From the NCBI GenBank assembly GCA_039798745.1, contig JBDKFK010000034.1, positions 1 through 15,459 of the forward strand: a stretch of DNA of 15,459 bases. Reading direction: 5' to 3'. This document shows positions 6,296-14,700 of the stretch, in pieces. Below the pieces are notes generated by a model, which saw only the letters and a list, made by a program, of their open reading frames with translations, did not search any database and was not told where the DNA came from. The DNA comes from JBDKFK01 sp039798745. Its GTDB lineage: Bacteria > Patescibacteriota > Microgenomatia > UBA1406 > GWC2-37-13. Numbering within the stretch: the stretch's first letter is position 1; each line of letters starts with the position of its first letter. The position numbers were made by a program, and so were the translations under genes.

Positions 6296-7090
6296 TCAAT
6301 TCTTCAGGAGCTGCATTATCTTTGGATGAAGTGCTTTGCTTGCCGCAACGCTCGTGTAATTTTTTAGATAATTTTCTTTTGTTACCTCAAAATTCAATGG
6401 CTTGCCTTCAATATCCGTATAAACTCCTCCTGCCTCTTCGACAATCAGCGAAGGAGCAGCATCATCCCAGATCATTGTTGTTTGGTTTAGTGACGCGCCA
6501 AATTTGCCGCCAGCCACATAGCAGTCATCAACAGCGCTATTCGTGTCTCTAAGGTTTCTGCAAGCCCCAACCAGCTTCTTTACGATACTCATCTCTCTAT
6601 CTGTTTTTCCCTCAATCTCCGAATAATCTATGCCGTATGCTACAAGAACATTTTTAAGTGAGTCCTCGGGACTAACGCGTATTCTGTGTCCGTTAAGATA
6701 CGAGCCGTTACCTTTTTCGGCAAAATAAAGTTCATCCATAGCAGGAAGAAATATTCCACTGGCAGTAACTACCCAGTTTTCGAGTCGGGCTATCATAACT
6801 CCAAACCAGGGAATGCCGGCTGCAAAGTTTGAAGTACCGTCGATCGGATCAATTATCCAACAGCGTGAAGAATCTTTTTCATAAAACCCTGTCTCTTCTG
6901 CAATGATTGTGTCATGAGGAAACTGTCGTTTGATATGCGAAATAATTGATTTTTCAGAAGCTATATCTACCTCGGTTACAACATTACTCTGATCACCTTT
7001 ATGGCTTATACGTTTTATATGTCCGAACCCCTTCATGCAGATATCACCGGCGTCTTTTAATGTTTTTCCAATAAATTCTTCAACGGCCAT
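6296..7090 (-). CDS. Inositol monophosphatase-family phosphatase
   Basis: Mg-dependent phosphatase of the IMPase/FIG/CysQ superfamily, 264 residues, cytosolic. The three family signatures are present: IIAEETGF with the metal-binding Glu (62-69), WIIDPIDGTSNFAAGIPWF (78-96; DPIDGT metal and phosphate site), and WDDAAPSLIVEEAGG (208-222; C-terminal metal-binding WD). The upstream in-frame ATG at 7127-7129 overlaps the glnA terminator stem (7111-7145). The ATG at 7088-7090 lies 6 bases after a perfect TATAAT (7097-7102), so the latter is used. The substrate cannot be fixed from sequence: inositol-1-phosphate, fructose-1,6-bisphosphate and 3'-phosphoadenosine phosphates are all possible. It lies downstream of glnA and the purine genes but has its own promoter. 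Confidence 0.85.
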   Translation of the reverse strand: MAVEEFIGKTLKDAGDICMKGFGHIKRISHKGDQSNVVTEVDIASEKSIISHIKRQFPHDTIIAEETGFYEKDSSRCWIIDPIDGTSNFAAGIPWFGVMIARLENWVVTASGIFLPAMDELYFAEKGNGSYLNGHRIRVSPEDSLKNVLVAYGIDYSEIEGKTDREMSIVKKLVGACRNLRDTNSAVDDCYVAGGKFGASLNQTTMIWDDAAPSLIVEEAGGVYTDIEGKPLNFEVTKENYLKNYTSVAASKALHPKIMQLLKN

Positions 7091-7096
7091 ACACAC

Positions 7097-7102
7097 ATTA
7101 TA
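7097..7102 (-). promoter_or_regulatory. -10 hexamer of the phosphatase gene, leaderless arrangement
   Basis: Minus-strand GTATAATGTG contains a perfect TATAAT, 6 bases before the ATG at 7090, with no SD. The glnA terminator stem ends just upstream, so the -35 region overlaps its 3' arm and shows no TTGACA-like hexamer. Confidence 0.65.
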
Positions 7103-7110
7103 CACCCAAT

Positions 7111-7145
7111 TTAAACACGCCCTCCACATCGGAGGGCGTGTTTAA
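7111..7145 (-). terminator. Terminator after glnA, 15-bp perfect stem
   Basis: TTAAACACGCCCTCC (7111-7125) and GGAGGGCGTGTTTAA (7131-7145) are perfect complements around a 5-base loop. It begins 10 bases after the glnA stop on the minus strand. Its core CCCTCC/GGAGGG is shared with hairpins at 1491-1509 and 14710-14726. The T-run is short (GTGTTTAA) and part of the stem. Confidence 0.8.
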
Positions 7146-7155
7146 CTCTCTCAAA

Positions 7156-8550
7156 TCAGATATCAGAATAGAACATATAATCGGCAGGTGTCGGGTACAT
7201 AAGACTCAACCTGGCTTCTTCTGTTTTTACTTCAAGGTAACTTTCGATAAGTTCGGCTGCAAAGACACCTGAGTTGACGAGTGTCGTGTCTTTTTTCAGC
7301 GCGTGAAGAGTATCAAACAGACTACTCGGAGTCTGTTTAACGTCTTGCTTGTCCCAGATATTTTCATCAAACGGACCAAAGCCCATAGCTGTTGGGTCCA
7401 TCTTTTGCTTTACTCCCTCCAACCCTGCAACTAACTGCGCGGCAAATGAAAGATATGGGTTACATGTCGGATCCGGACAACGAAGCTCAATACGCTTGGA
7501 CTTTGACTCATTCATAAAGTACATAGGAGTTCTTATTGCGGCACTTCTGTTACGTTTGGAAAAGGCGATCGAGGTGGGAGCCTCAAAATGAGGCACAAGC
7601 CGCCGGTACGAGTTAACGGTCGGATTCGTAATTCCCAGTACCGCTTCTATGTGGCTTAGTAACCCGGCTGAGTACGAAAGGGCTGTTGATGAAAGCTCTC
7701 CATACCCTTTAGGATCAAAGAATAGATTTTTTCCACCTTTAAAAATGCTTTGATGCGTATGCATTCCCGACCCGTTGTCGCCGTATATAGGTTTCGGGAG
7801 AAACGACACGGTCAATCCATATTTTTTCGCAGTATTGCGGATTACATATTTGTATATCATAACCTTATCCGCCATCCTCACCAAGGTATCATAGCGCAGA
7901 TCAATCTCACACTGTCCGGCCGTTGCGACTTCGTGATGATGAACTTCGACCGTAACACCTATTGACTCAAGAATAGTTACTACCTCACTACGGAATGCCT
8001 GTAGTTTGTCGAAAGGAGGAACCGGAAAGTATCCCGACTTGGGCAGTATGCGAAAACCGTCTCCCGTTTCATCTTCGCCCAGATCACTACTTCCTATCTG
8101 AATGCCGGAAACATACGGAGTGAGCGCGTAATCCATTTTTTCAAAGACAAAAAACTCTACTTCAGGTCCCCAGTAAGAAACATCTCCTATCCTTGTTTTT
8201 TTGAGGTATTCTTCAGCTTTTTTTGCCGTATATCGTGGATCTTTTTCAAAAGCCTTACCTGTTGTCGGATCGTATACATCGCAGATACATGAAAGGGTTT
8301 TCTCAAAAAAGGGATCAATAAATAACGTGTCAGTATCGGCCTTCAGCAACATGTCGCTTTCGTAAATAGACTGGAACCCTTTTATGCTTGATCCATCAAA
8401 ACCAAATCCTTTTTTAATTGACTCTTCGTTAAAATCGCGGGCGGTAATGGTGAAATGATGCCAGACGCCTCGTAGGTCGACAAACTTCAAATCCACAAAC
8501 GAAAGCGATCCTGATTTGATCATTGATAACGCAGTTTTAAGATCTACCAT
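7156..8550 (-). CDS. glnA: Glutamine synthetase, type I
   Basis: Makes glutamine from glutamate, ammonia and ATP; dodecameric in the family. It has 464 residues, near the usual 440-470 for GSI. The N-terminal beta-grasp domain is followed by GFGFDGSSIKGF (48-59). Catalytic motifs are WGPEVEFFVF (127-136), EVHHHEVATAGQCEIDLRY (202-220), GSGMHTHQS (260-268), NSYRRLVPHFEAP (313-325; ATP/glutamate site), and RCPDPTCNPYLSFAAQLVAG (357-376; usual Arg-x-Pro-x-Ala-x-x-NPYL). The regulatory adenylylation tyrosine (NLYxLPP in enterics) is absent: the equivalent region about 395-410 has only a Trp. GlnE-type control is therefore unlikely. No SD; a weak CATAAC lies 4 bases before the ATG. It follows purQ and supplies glutamine to PurF and PurQ/PurL. 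Confidence 0.95.
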   Translation of the reverse strand: MVDLKTALSMIKSGSLSFVDLKFVDLRGVWHHFTITARDFNEESIKKGFGFDGSSIKGFQSIYESDMLLKADTDTLFIDPFFEKTLSCICDVYDPTTGKAFEKDPRYTAKKAEEYLKKTRIGDVSYWGPEVEFFVFEKMDYALTPYVSGIQIGSSDLGEDETGDGFRILPKSGYFPVPPFDKLQAFRSEVVTILESIGVTVEVHHHEVATAGQCEIDLRYDTLVRMADKVMIYKYVIRNTAKKYGLTVSFLPKPIYGDNGSGMHTHQSIFKGGKNLFFDPKGYGELSSTALSYSAGLLSHIEAVLGITNPTVNSYRRLVPHFEAPTSIAFSKRNRSAAIRTPMYFMNESKSKRIELRCPDPTCNPYLSFAAQLVAGLEGVKQKMDPTAMGFGPFDENIWDKQDVKQTPSSLFDTLHALKKDTTLVNSGVFAAELIESYLEVKTEEARLSLMYPTPADYMFYSDI

Positions 8551-8589
8551 ATAAGTTATGACATGCTAAATAATAAAGGAGACGACGTT

Positions 8590-8664
8590 GTCTTGAGATC
8601 AAGACTGCTTTGTCTTAGGAAGTTAAATAACCTCAGCGCTGAGATATGCTTTATTTTATCTCAG
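8590..8664. repeat. Cluster of palindromes in the purQ-glnA intergenic region
   Basis: The 161-base gap between glnA and purQ has no gene. It contains GTCTTGA/TCAAGAC inverted arms around 2 bases (8590-8605), a perfect 12-bp palindrome CTCAGCGCTGAG (8632-8643), and CTGAGATA (8639-8646) pairing with TATCTCAG (8657-8664). The last two overlap and exclude one another. They could act as a purQ terminator or as operator/leader structure for glnA. Confidence 0.5.
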
Positions 8665-8711
8665 AATCTCTCTTATTTCAAGAGGTATACACACAAATAA
8701 TTGAGTATATA

Positions 8712-9512
8712 TCAGTTGAAATACTTTGCGGCGTTTTCAAATAATGCGAAGCCCGGCCCGTGCTCCGGAATTTTTTTACCTCGACGAAGATACTGCTCTT
8801 TCATAAGTGTCCAGTAAGGCAGCTGCGTAAACGATACTGCCCGTTCGGGATGTGGCATAAGCCCCATAACACGGCCTGTGTCATCAGTAATACCGGCGAT
8901 ATCATCCATTGCGCCGTTGGGATTGTGGGGTAACTTCGACATTTTATATATATCTCCCTTTATATAGGTTAGCGCTACCAGGCGCTTTTTCCGAATAGTT
9001 TGAAGAGTTTTTTTATCTGCATAAAATCTTCCCTCACCATGAGCTATAGGAAGAGTTATCTTTGTTATTCCTCTTAACCATGGGGTAGTATTGTTAACCT
9101 CAACATCAACCCACCTTACTGTGTACCTTGCCGATCCATTATGTAACAGCGCCACCTGTCTGTCGTATGATTTGTAGAGCGACGGCAATAATCCAAGATT
9201 GGTAAGAATCTGAAATCCATTGCAGATACCTATAACCAGTTTATCTCCCTGCACATACTCAAACAGTCTGTCACCTATGGTATTACGTACTTTATTGGCA
9301 AACGCGTTGCCGGATCCAAGATCATCCCCGTACGAAAACCCTCCGGGGAATGCCAGCGCCTGATATTCATCAATGCGCACATGTCCGTCGATAAGATCGT
9401 TAATATGCACTATATCAGCGGTACCGCCTGCAGAATCAAACGCGTACTTCGTTTCTTCTTCACAGTTGAGTCCGTATCCCGCGAAGATAAGCATTCTCGG
9501 TTTATGTTTCAT
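8712..9512 (-). CDS. purQ: Phosphoribosylformylglycinamidine synthase, glutaminase subunit PurQ
   Basis: Class I glutamine amidotransferase that releases ammonia from glutamine for the PurL reaction (FGAR to FGAM, step 4 of purine synthesis). It has 266 residues. The nucleophile elbow is VIGICNGFQIL with C97, the second conserved block is IAHGEGRF (157-164), and the catalytic His/Glu pair is PHPERA (H221, E223). The N-terminal PGGFSYGDDL (56-65) forms the oxyanion region. The frame is open upstream to 9575, but that part overlaps purL; the ATG at 9510-9512 (MKHKPRMLIF) starts 1 base after the purL stop, typical of translational coupling. No SD is visible. Cotranscribed with purL and the purF-purN fusion upstream. 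Confidence 0.93.
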   Translation of the reverse strand: MKHKPRMLIFAGYGLNCEEETKYAFDSAGGTADIVHINDLIDGHVRIDEYQALAFPGGFSYGDDLGSGNAFANKVRNTIGDRLFEYVQGDKLVIGICNGFQILTNLGLLPSLYKSYDRQVALLHNGSARYTVRWVDVEVNNTTPWLRGITKITLPIAHGEGRFYADKKTLQTIRKKRLVALTYIKGDIYKMSKLPHNPNGAMDDIAGITDDTGRVMGLMPHPERAVSFTQLPYWTLMKEQYLRRGKKIPEHGPGFALFENAAKYFN

Positions 9513-9513
9513 A

Positions 9514-12500
9514 CTAAAGATTTTTAAATGGCAATGTATATGACTGGAGTAACTTTTCCACTGTATCCCGCACAAGGATATGCTTGTCCTTACCTGCTAT
9601 TTGAAAAATAGATGTGTCTACAACCTTCCCTATACATCTGTAAGGAATAGCAGACATCTGTGCTTCAAACCGTTTCCGGTATGCTGGGTTTATCGTTACT
9701 ACTATTCTTCCCTGTGTTTCAGAGTAGAGAGCATAATCATCCCGACTGACTGTTCCGGGTATATGGGTAAGAGCTATATCAACTCCCATCATGCCACTCA
9801 TTGCCATACGGGCAAGCGCTATAGCCAATCCACCCCGACCTACACTTATAGCCGATGCTATGAGACCTTTGCGGGTACATGCAGAGAAAGCCTTATACAG
9901 TCTCTTATTTTTAGATACATCTACTTTGGGTACAGTGTTTCCAACTGCGTTATAGTGTGCGAAATATTCCGACCCTCCCAGCTCGTCGTGTGTTTCACCC
10001 AGAATATATATAAGATCTCCCGGTATTTTCACATCTATTGTCAACGATTTTTTAACATCAGCCACAATGCCGATTGCTGAGATAAGTACTGTCGGAGGAA
10101 TAGAAATCTCAACAGGTTTTCCTTTGAGATCAAATCCACGAAAGTCATTGTACATACTATCTTTCCCCGATATGTAAGGCGTTCCATATGCTACCGCGTA
10201 GTCGTAACACGCCTGTAATGAACGTTTCAACTCTCCCAGCCGCTGAGAAAGATGAGGGCTACACCAACAAAAATTATCGAGAATAGCTATGGTATCAAGT
10301 GTACCTCCGGCTGCAATAATATTGCGGATTGCAGTATCTATGCCGCAGGCAGTCATGTGATACATGTCAATATCACCATAGCTTGGATACAACGCCTGAG
10401 AAAGCGCGATGCCTTTTTCAGAGGTGAGAACAGGTTTTGTTATAGTTGCATCGGCGTTTACTCTTCCTTTGCCCTGAAGTGGTTTAGTCACTGATCCGCC
10501 CTGAACTTCATGATCATACTGAGAGGACACTGCCTCATAGCCCGCAATATTAAACCGTTGCAACAATGCATGAAGTATCTTTGTGTGAGTCTTTGAGGAT
10601 ACAATGTGAGGCTCTGTGTGTATAGGCGCCGCATAGCTCGTTACCAGATGTTTTTTGGGAAATCCCTCGTGAAGAAACGACATATCAAGATTCACAATGC
10701 GTTTGCCTCTGTGCTCCACAATGCATTTGCCAGAGTCAGTAAATAATCCGATTATTGTTGACTCAACTCCGCGCCTTCGCATGAGATCTGCGAACCGTGG
10801 CCAGTTATTTTTTGGCACAGCTAGTGTCATACGCTCCTGTGATTCTGAAATCCAGATCTGCCACGGATCTAAGCCACTATACTTAAGAGGAATTTTATCA
10901 AGATATACAAAACATCCGCCAGACTCCTTCGCCATTTCAGCGACAGAACAGGAGAGGCCACCGGCGCCGTTATCGGTTATACTTGTATACAATCCGTCGT
11001 CCCGTGCCTCTTTAATAAGCGCGTCGCTGAGTTTTTTCTGCGTTATAGGATCTCCTATCTGCACAGCTGAGACAGGGCTTCCCGAATCGAGAGTCTCGGA
11101 TGAAAAAGTAGCTCCATGAATACCATCCAATCCTACTCTTCCTCCTATAACGACAATATAATCACCTGACCTGGCCTGCTTCTGATAAGATACTTTGCCA
11201 TTAATCTTCATGGGTGTTATTCCCACGGTGCCGACAAAAACAAGCGGTTTTCCACGATAACGATCGTCAAAATACATAAAGCCTTGCGGCGTTGGAATGC
11301 CGGAACAGTTGCCTCCAGCGTTCACTCCGGCTATTACCCCTTCCATTATCTGTCGTGGACTTAACATCTTATCTTTCAGATGTTTGTCCCGGAATAACGG
11401 CATTTCTACCTCAGGATTAGAGAAACAGAAACCATAGGTATTTATTACGGGCTTTGCCCCTAGTCCAAACCCCAGAGCGTCGCGATTAACTCCGACAATC
11501 CCTGTAACTGCTCCTCCAAACGGATCAAGTGCTGACGGGCTGTTGTGGGTTTCTACTTTATGTGTTACGACATGCTTATTATCAAAACGGATTCCTCCTG
11601 AGTTGTCAGAAAAAACAGATACACAGATATCTTTCTTACCCCGTTTCTTCCGTATTTCTTCGGTCGCACGTTTGATATATGTTTTAAATAATCCATCACT
11701 GTCAGAATCAATCGGATTAGCAAATATAGTATGTTTACAGTGCTCTGACCAGGTCTGGGCAATTGCCTCCAGTTCTACGTCTGTAGGATTTCTTTTCCGT
11801 TTTTTGTAATATGCCTGAATCGCCTTCATACTTTCCTTATCAAGAGCGAGAGGACCTCTACGGCTGCCATCCTTGTTTTGTATTCCCGACTTTCCTAACC
11901 GTACCAACTCATCATCGTCAATGTTTAGATTAACTTCTTGTACTTCAATATTCTTTACTAAACGCACTTTGGGCACCAGAATATCCATACCGCCGTCCTT
12001 TATATATGATGTAAAATCCTTTGTGCTGATTCGCTGAATAAGAGGATTCGCCAAACTTGCAGCTACTTTGTTAAGATCATCAGAAGAAATATCACCATTT
12101 ATATACGTTATCTGTGACGAATATACGCCTTCTTCATCATTAAAATCCCGACGAGACACTTGTTCAAGAGCTTCTCTTGCAGTTGACCCTATGTTATCAG
12201 TCACCCCGGGAAGAAAACCAACTTCAATACTCCAGCTAAATCCCTTCTGCACCGGTTCAAGGCGCGATAACGACCGTACACGATCTTCTATCGGAGTTTG
12301 CTCTGAGTAGGAAACCATCGTATGAATTACAGGATTAGAAAAAACAGCACCAGCCTGCGTCCACAGATAATCAGGAAGCTCCGCGTCTATCGTATACACA
12401 TCGGCAATCCATATCTGGCTAATCTTTCCTTCCAGATGCAATGACTCAAACATATTCTTGCGTACTCCCGATCGTGTATCTCCAACTTTCGAAGCTGCTT

Positions 12501-12516
12501 TTATACGGTGTGCCAT
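9514..12516 (-). CDS. purL: Phosphoribosylformylglycinamidine synthase PurL with N-terminal PurS-like region
   Basis: ATP-dependent synthase subunit that, with PurQ, makes FGAM. At 1000 residues it is longer than the small bacterial PurL (about 740) and shorter than the fused enterobacterial form (about 1295), which ends in the glutaminase domain that is separate here. Residues about 1-185 look like two PurS-type halves (AHRIKAASKVGDTR and GFLPGVTDNIG starts), so PurS appears fused. Core motifs: TWSEHCKH (255-262), ETHNSPSALDPFGGA (322-336; ATP/substrate loop), GLDGIHGATFSS (462-473), GDPITQKKL (488-496), TDNGAGGLSCSVAEMA (514-529), a second-half EVQGGSV and GKDSMYNDF. The ATG follows the purF-purN stop by 21 bases. 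There is no SD, only a TATAAG (12529-12534) 12 bases before it. The first residues resemble other fused PurS starts, supporting this start. Confidence 0.92.
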   Translation of the reverse strand: MAHRIKAASKVGDTRSGVRKNMFESLHLEGKISQIWIADVYTIDAELPDYLWTQAGAVFSNPVIHTMVSYSEQTPIEDRVRSLSRLEPVQKGFSWSIEVGFLPGVTDNIGSTAREALEQVSRRDFNDEEGVYSSQITYINGDISSDDLNKVAASLANPLIQRISTKDFTSYIKDGGMDILVPKVRLVKNIEVQEVNLNIDDDELVRLGKSGIQNKDGSRRGPLALDKESMKAIQAYYKKRKRNPTDVELEAIAQTWSEHCKHTIFANPIDSDSDGLFKTYIKRATEEIRKKRGKKDICVSVFSDNSGGIRFDNKHVVTHKVETHNSPSALDPFGGAVTGIVGVNRDALGFGLGAKPVINTYGFCFSNPEVEMPLFRDKHLKDKMLSPRQIMEGVIAGVNAGGNCSGIPTPQGFMYFDDRYRGKPLVFVGTVGITPMKINGKVSYQKQARSGDYIVVIGGRVGLDGIHGATFSSETLDSGSPVSAVQIGDPITQKKLSDALIKEARDDGLYTSITDNGAGGLSCSVAEMAKESGGCFVYLDKIPLKYSGLDPWQIWISESQERMTLAVPKNNWPRFADLMRRRGVESTIIGLFTDSGKCIVEHRGKRIVNLDMSFLHEGFPKKHLVTSYAAPIHTEPHIVSSKTHTKILHALLQRFNIAGYEAVSSQYDHEVQGGSVTKPLQGKGRVNADATITKPVLTSEKGIALSQALYPSYGDIDMYHMTACGIDTAIRNIIAAGGTLDTIAILDNFCWCSPHLSQRLGELKRSLQACYDYAVAYGTPYISGKDSMYNDFRGFDLKGKPVEISIPPTVLISAIGIVADVKKSLTIDVKIPGDLIYILGETHDELGGSEYFAHYNAVGNTVPKVDVSKNKRLYKAFSACTRKGLIASAISVGRGGLAIALARMAMSGMMGVDIALTHIPGTVSRDDYALYSETQGRIVVTINPAYRKRFEAQMSAIPYRCIGKVVDTSIFQIAGKDKHILVRDTVEKLLQSYTLPFKNL

Positions 12517-12537
12517 AAGAGTGTTGTACTTATAACA

Positions 12538-14700
12538 TTACCAAGGGTAGGTGCCTTTGCTGATATCAATATTGTGTTTCATAACATGCGCAGCTCTCTT
12601 GAGGGCAGTCGGCAGCGCTCTGTATTCTGCCTGATGAATACGTGCTGTCCACTGCTCCAGTGTTTCTGAGGAACGTCTACGCACTTCCTCTTTATAAAGT
12701 ATTGGTCCGGTATCAAAAGGCATATCCGGAAGTATCTGGTGTATCGTTACTCCGGACACGGGAACATTCTGCTGATACGCGTCTTCGATGGCGTGTGCTC
12801 CTCTGATAACCGGCATTGCTCCCCGGGATGTAGACACGGTTGCCTCTGCTTTTGGAGAAAGAAGGGCAGGATGAATATTTATTACCGGAATCTCCAGTTC
12901 CTGCATCCTCCGGAGAAACTCGTCGTCAAACACCACCATCCACCCCGCCAGAACCAACGCGTCAGGAAGATTCTGTTCGATATGATCCGCAAGTGCCCGA
13001 TTATATTCATAGCGTCTCTCAGGATCTCTTAAGATTCCTTTTGAGGAAAATACATGGGACGGCACATCAAACGCGTTTGCCCGTTGCAGAACATACGCGT
13101 CGGGTTTGTTGGAAATAATATCGTGAACCTGCGCTTCCAGATCACCCTCAGCTACTCTCCTCATTATTTCTTCAGCATTTGTACCTGATCCGGAAGCAAA
13201 AATACTTATCTTAGGCGGCCCGTCAAGAGGTCTCTCTTTTATGGGAAACTGTTCCTGCTCGTCAAGAATCGGATGTTTCCCCCCCAGACAGTGATGACAA
13301 AAATTTTCCGTGGTTTCTCCAACTGCTTCCGCGAGATCATCGACGGTTAAAAAAGTAACGGTGTCTGAGCCCATAAGTTCGGCCATATTATGTTCAATAC
13401 TGTCATGCCCCTGATCTCTCCATGCTGCGGCAGGAAGATCTGCAGTTGTCGGGAGATCAACTCCCAGATCACATGTATCAACTATAGGCGGACTGGCATT
13501 TCCATGGTGAATACGTCTCGCCCCTGCGTCACGTAGACCTGCAGCAATACGTCGCCCCGTATTTGAACGTACCGTTGAATCATCAACAAATACCACTTCC
13601 TTATCTATTACTTCATCTGGAGTGAAATTATGTTTTCCGTTAATTTTTGCAACGCGTTCATTTTGTCCGGGCTGAATAAAGGTACGGCCGGTATAATGAC
13701 TTGTCGTAATAGCCTCGACAGTAGGGACCTCAAGTTCTTGAGCTGCACCTTTTGCCGCCGGGAAACCGGAATCAAAAACCGGAACAACAGCATCTACCAC
13801 TATCCCTTTTTGTTGCAATCTCCGTGCAACCATTCTTCCCGACTCTTCTCTTACCGCGCGTATCCTTTTTCCCCGTGTGTAACTATCGGGACGCGCAAAG
13901 TATACCTGCTCGAATACACACGGTTGCTCTCGCCGTGGTTCTCCGTAAAAAAATGAGTTAACGCTTCCGTCAGAACCGAGTCGTATAATTTCTCCCGGGG
14001 CAATTTCTCTAACAAACTCCATACCCATTAAATCCAACCCTACTGTTTCGGAAGATAGGCCCCATCCGTTTTCGCCAAACCGCCCCAGGCAAAGAGGACG
14101 GATGCCATGTTCTCCTCTGAAGCCGATGGTTTCTCCTTCCTCAGTAAGCATTACATTAGAGAACGCTCCCTGGAGGTACGGCAGTTCTTTTTGGAGCGTT
14201 TCAATCCATGATTTGTGTCGTGCCCGGCGTTCCAACAAAAATGCTGTTTGTAACCCGGTATCGCTTGTCGCTTCTGAGCGTAGTGTGGTGTTTTGACGTA
14301 ACCATTCACTGTTAATAAGGTTTCCGTTGGTGGCGTTGCTTATGGCATATCCCTCGTGTTCCATCGTTATCGGTTGAGCGTTGGCAACAACAGACTTGTC
14401 TGAAGTACCATATCGTACGTGACCTATCATAGATCTCGCACCACTCATCCTATCTATAACTTCATCGGTTAAGACCTGGGGAACAAGTCCCATATCAGCA
14501 TGAGGTATAAGTAAACCAGTGGCTTCGTCAAACGCTCCGATACCCGCACTCTCCTGTCCCCTGTGTTGCAGAGCGCCTAAGCCCCTTCGAACCCTCACCG
14601 CGGCCTCATCACCGACTACGGCGACCACTCCGCACTCTTCACCGAACCGCAGGTCTTCGTGTTGCTCTATCTGGTCTATATCTGGTGTACTGTATTCCAT
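12538..14700 (-). CDS. purF-purN: Fusion of amidophosphoribosyltransferase (PurF) and GAR formyltransferase (PurN)
   Basis: One 720-residue protein joining steps 1 and 3 of purine synthesis. The PurF part (1 to about 478) has a 22-residue propeptide before catalytic C23 (EECGVVAVVG), an Ntn-hydrolase glutaminase domain with QHRGQESAG, GHVRYGTS, NGNLIN and GIRPLCLG, and a phosphoribosyltransferase domain with PRPP motif VVFVDDSTVRSNTGRR (369-384). C261, C410, C468 and C471 align by context with the four cysteines that bind the 4Fe-4S cluster in Bacillus PurF. After a short linker the PurN part (about 496-720) shows IFASGSGTN (phosphate loop), INIHPALL with N608 and H610, and H654 and D663 in the VTIH...FDTGP segment, the expected catalytic set. 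The intermediate step, PurD, is not in this window. The start ATG lies 9 bases after GGAGGG, which is part of a hairpin. Confidence 0.9.
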   Translation of the reverse strand: MEYSTPDIDQIEQHEDLRFGEECGVVAVVGDEAAVRVRRGLGALQHRGQESAGIGAFDEATGLLIPHADMGLVPQVLTDEVIDRMSGARSMIGHVRYGTSDKSVVANAQPITMEHEGYAISNATNGNLINSEWLRQNTTLRSEATSDTGLQTAFLLERRARHKSWIETLQKELPYLQGAFSNVMLTEEGETIGFRGEHGIRPLCLGRFGENGWGLSSETVGLDLMGMEFVREIAPGEIIRLGSDGSVNSFFYGEPRREQPCVFEQVYFARPDSYTRGKRIRAVREESGRMVARRLQQKGIVVDAVVPVFDSGFPAAKGAAQELEVPTVEAITTSHYTGRTFIQPGQNERVAKINGKHNFTPDEVIDKEVVFVDDSTVRSNTGRRIAAGLRDAGARRIHHGNASPPIVDTCDLGVDLPTTADLPAAAWRDQGHDSIEHNMAELMGSDTVTFLTVDDLAEAVGETTENFCHHCLGGKHPILDEQEQFPIKERPLDGPPKISIFASGSGTNAEEIMRRVAEGDLEAQVHDIISNKPDAYVLQRANAFDVPSHVFSSKGILRDPERRYEYNRALADHIEQNLPDALVLAGWMVVFDDEFLRRMQELEIPVINIHPALLSPKAEATVSTSRGAMPVIRGAHAIEDAYQQNVPVSGVTIHQILPDMPFDTGPILYKEEVRRRSSETLEQWTARIHQAEYRALPTALKRAAHVMKHNIDISKGTYPW

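Noticed and set aside
7091..7129. Longer phosphatase start at 7129
   Set aside because: It would begin inside the glnA terminator stem and upstream of the TATAAT; the ATG at 7090 fits both the promoter and the family N-terminus.
9513..9575. Longer PurQ start at 9575
   Set aside because: The extra 21 residues overlap the end of purL in another frame and lie before the conserved PurQ N-terminus.
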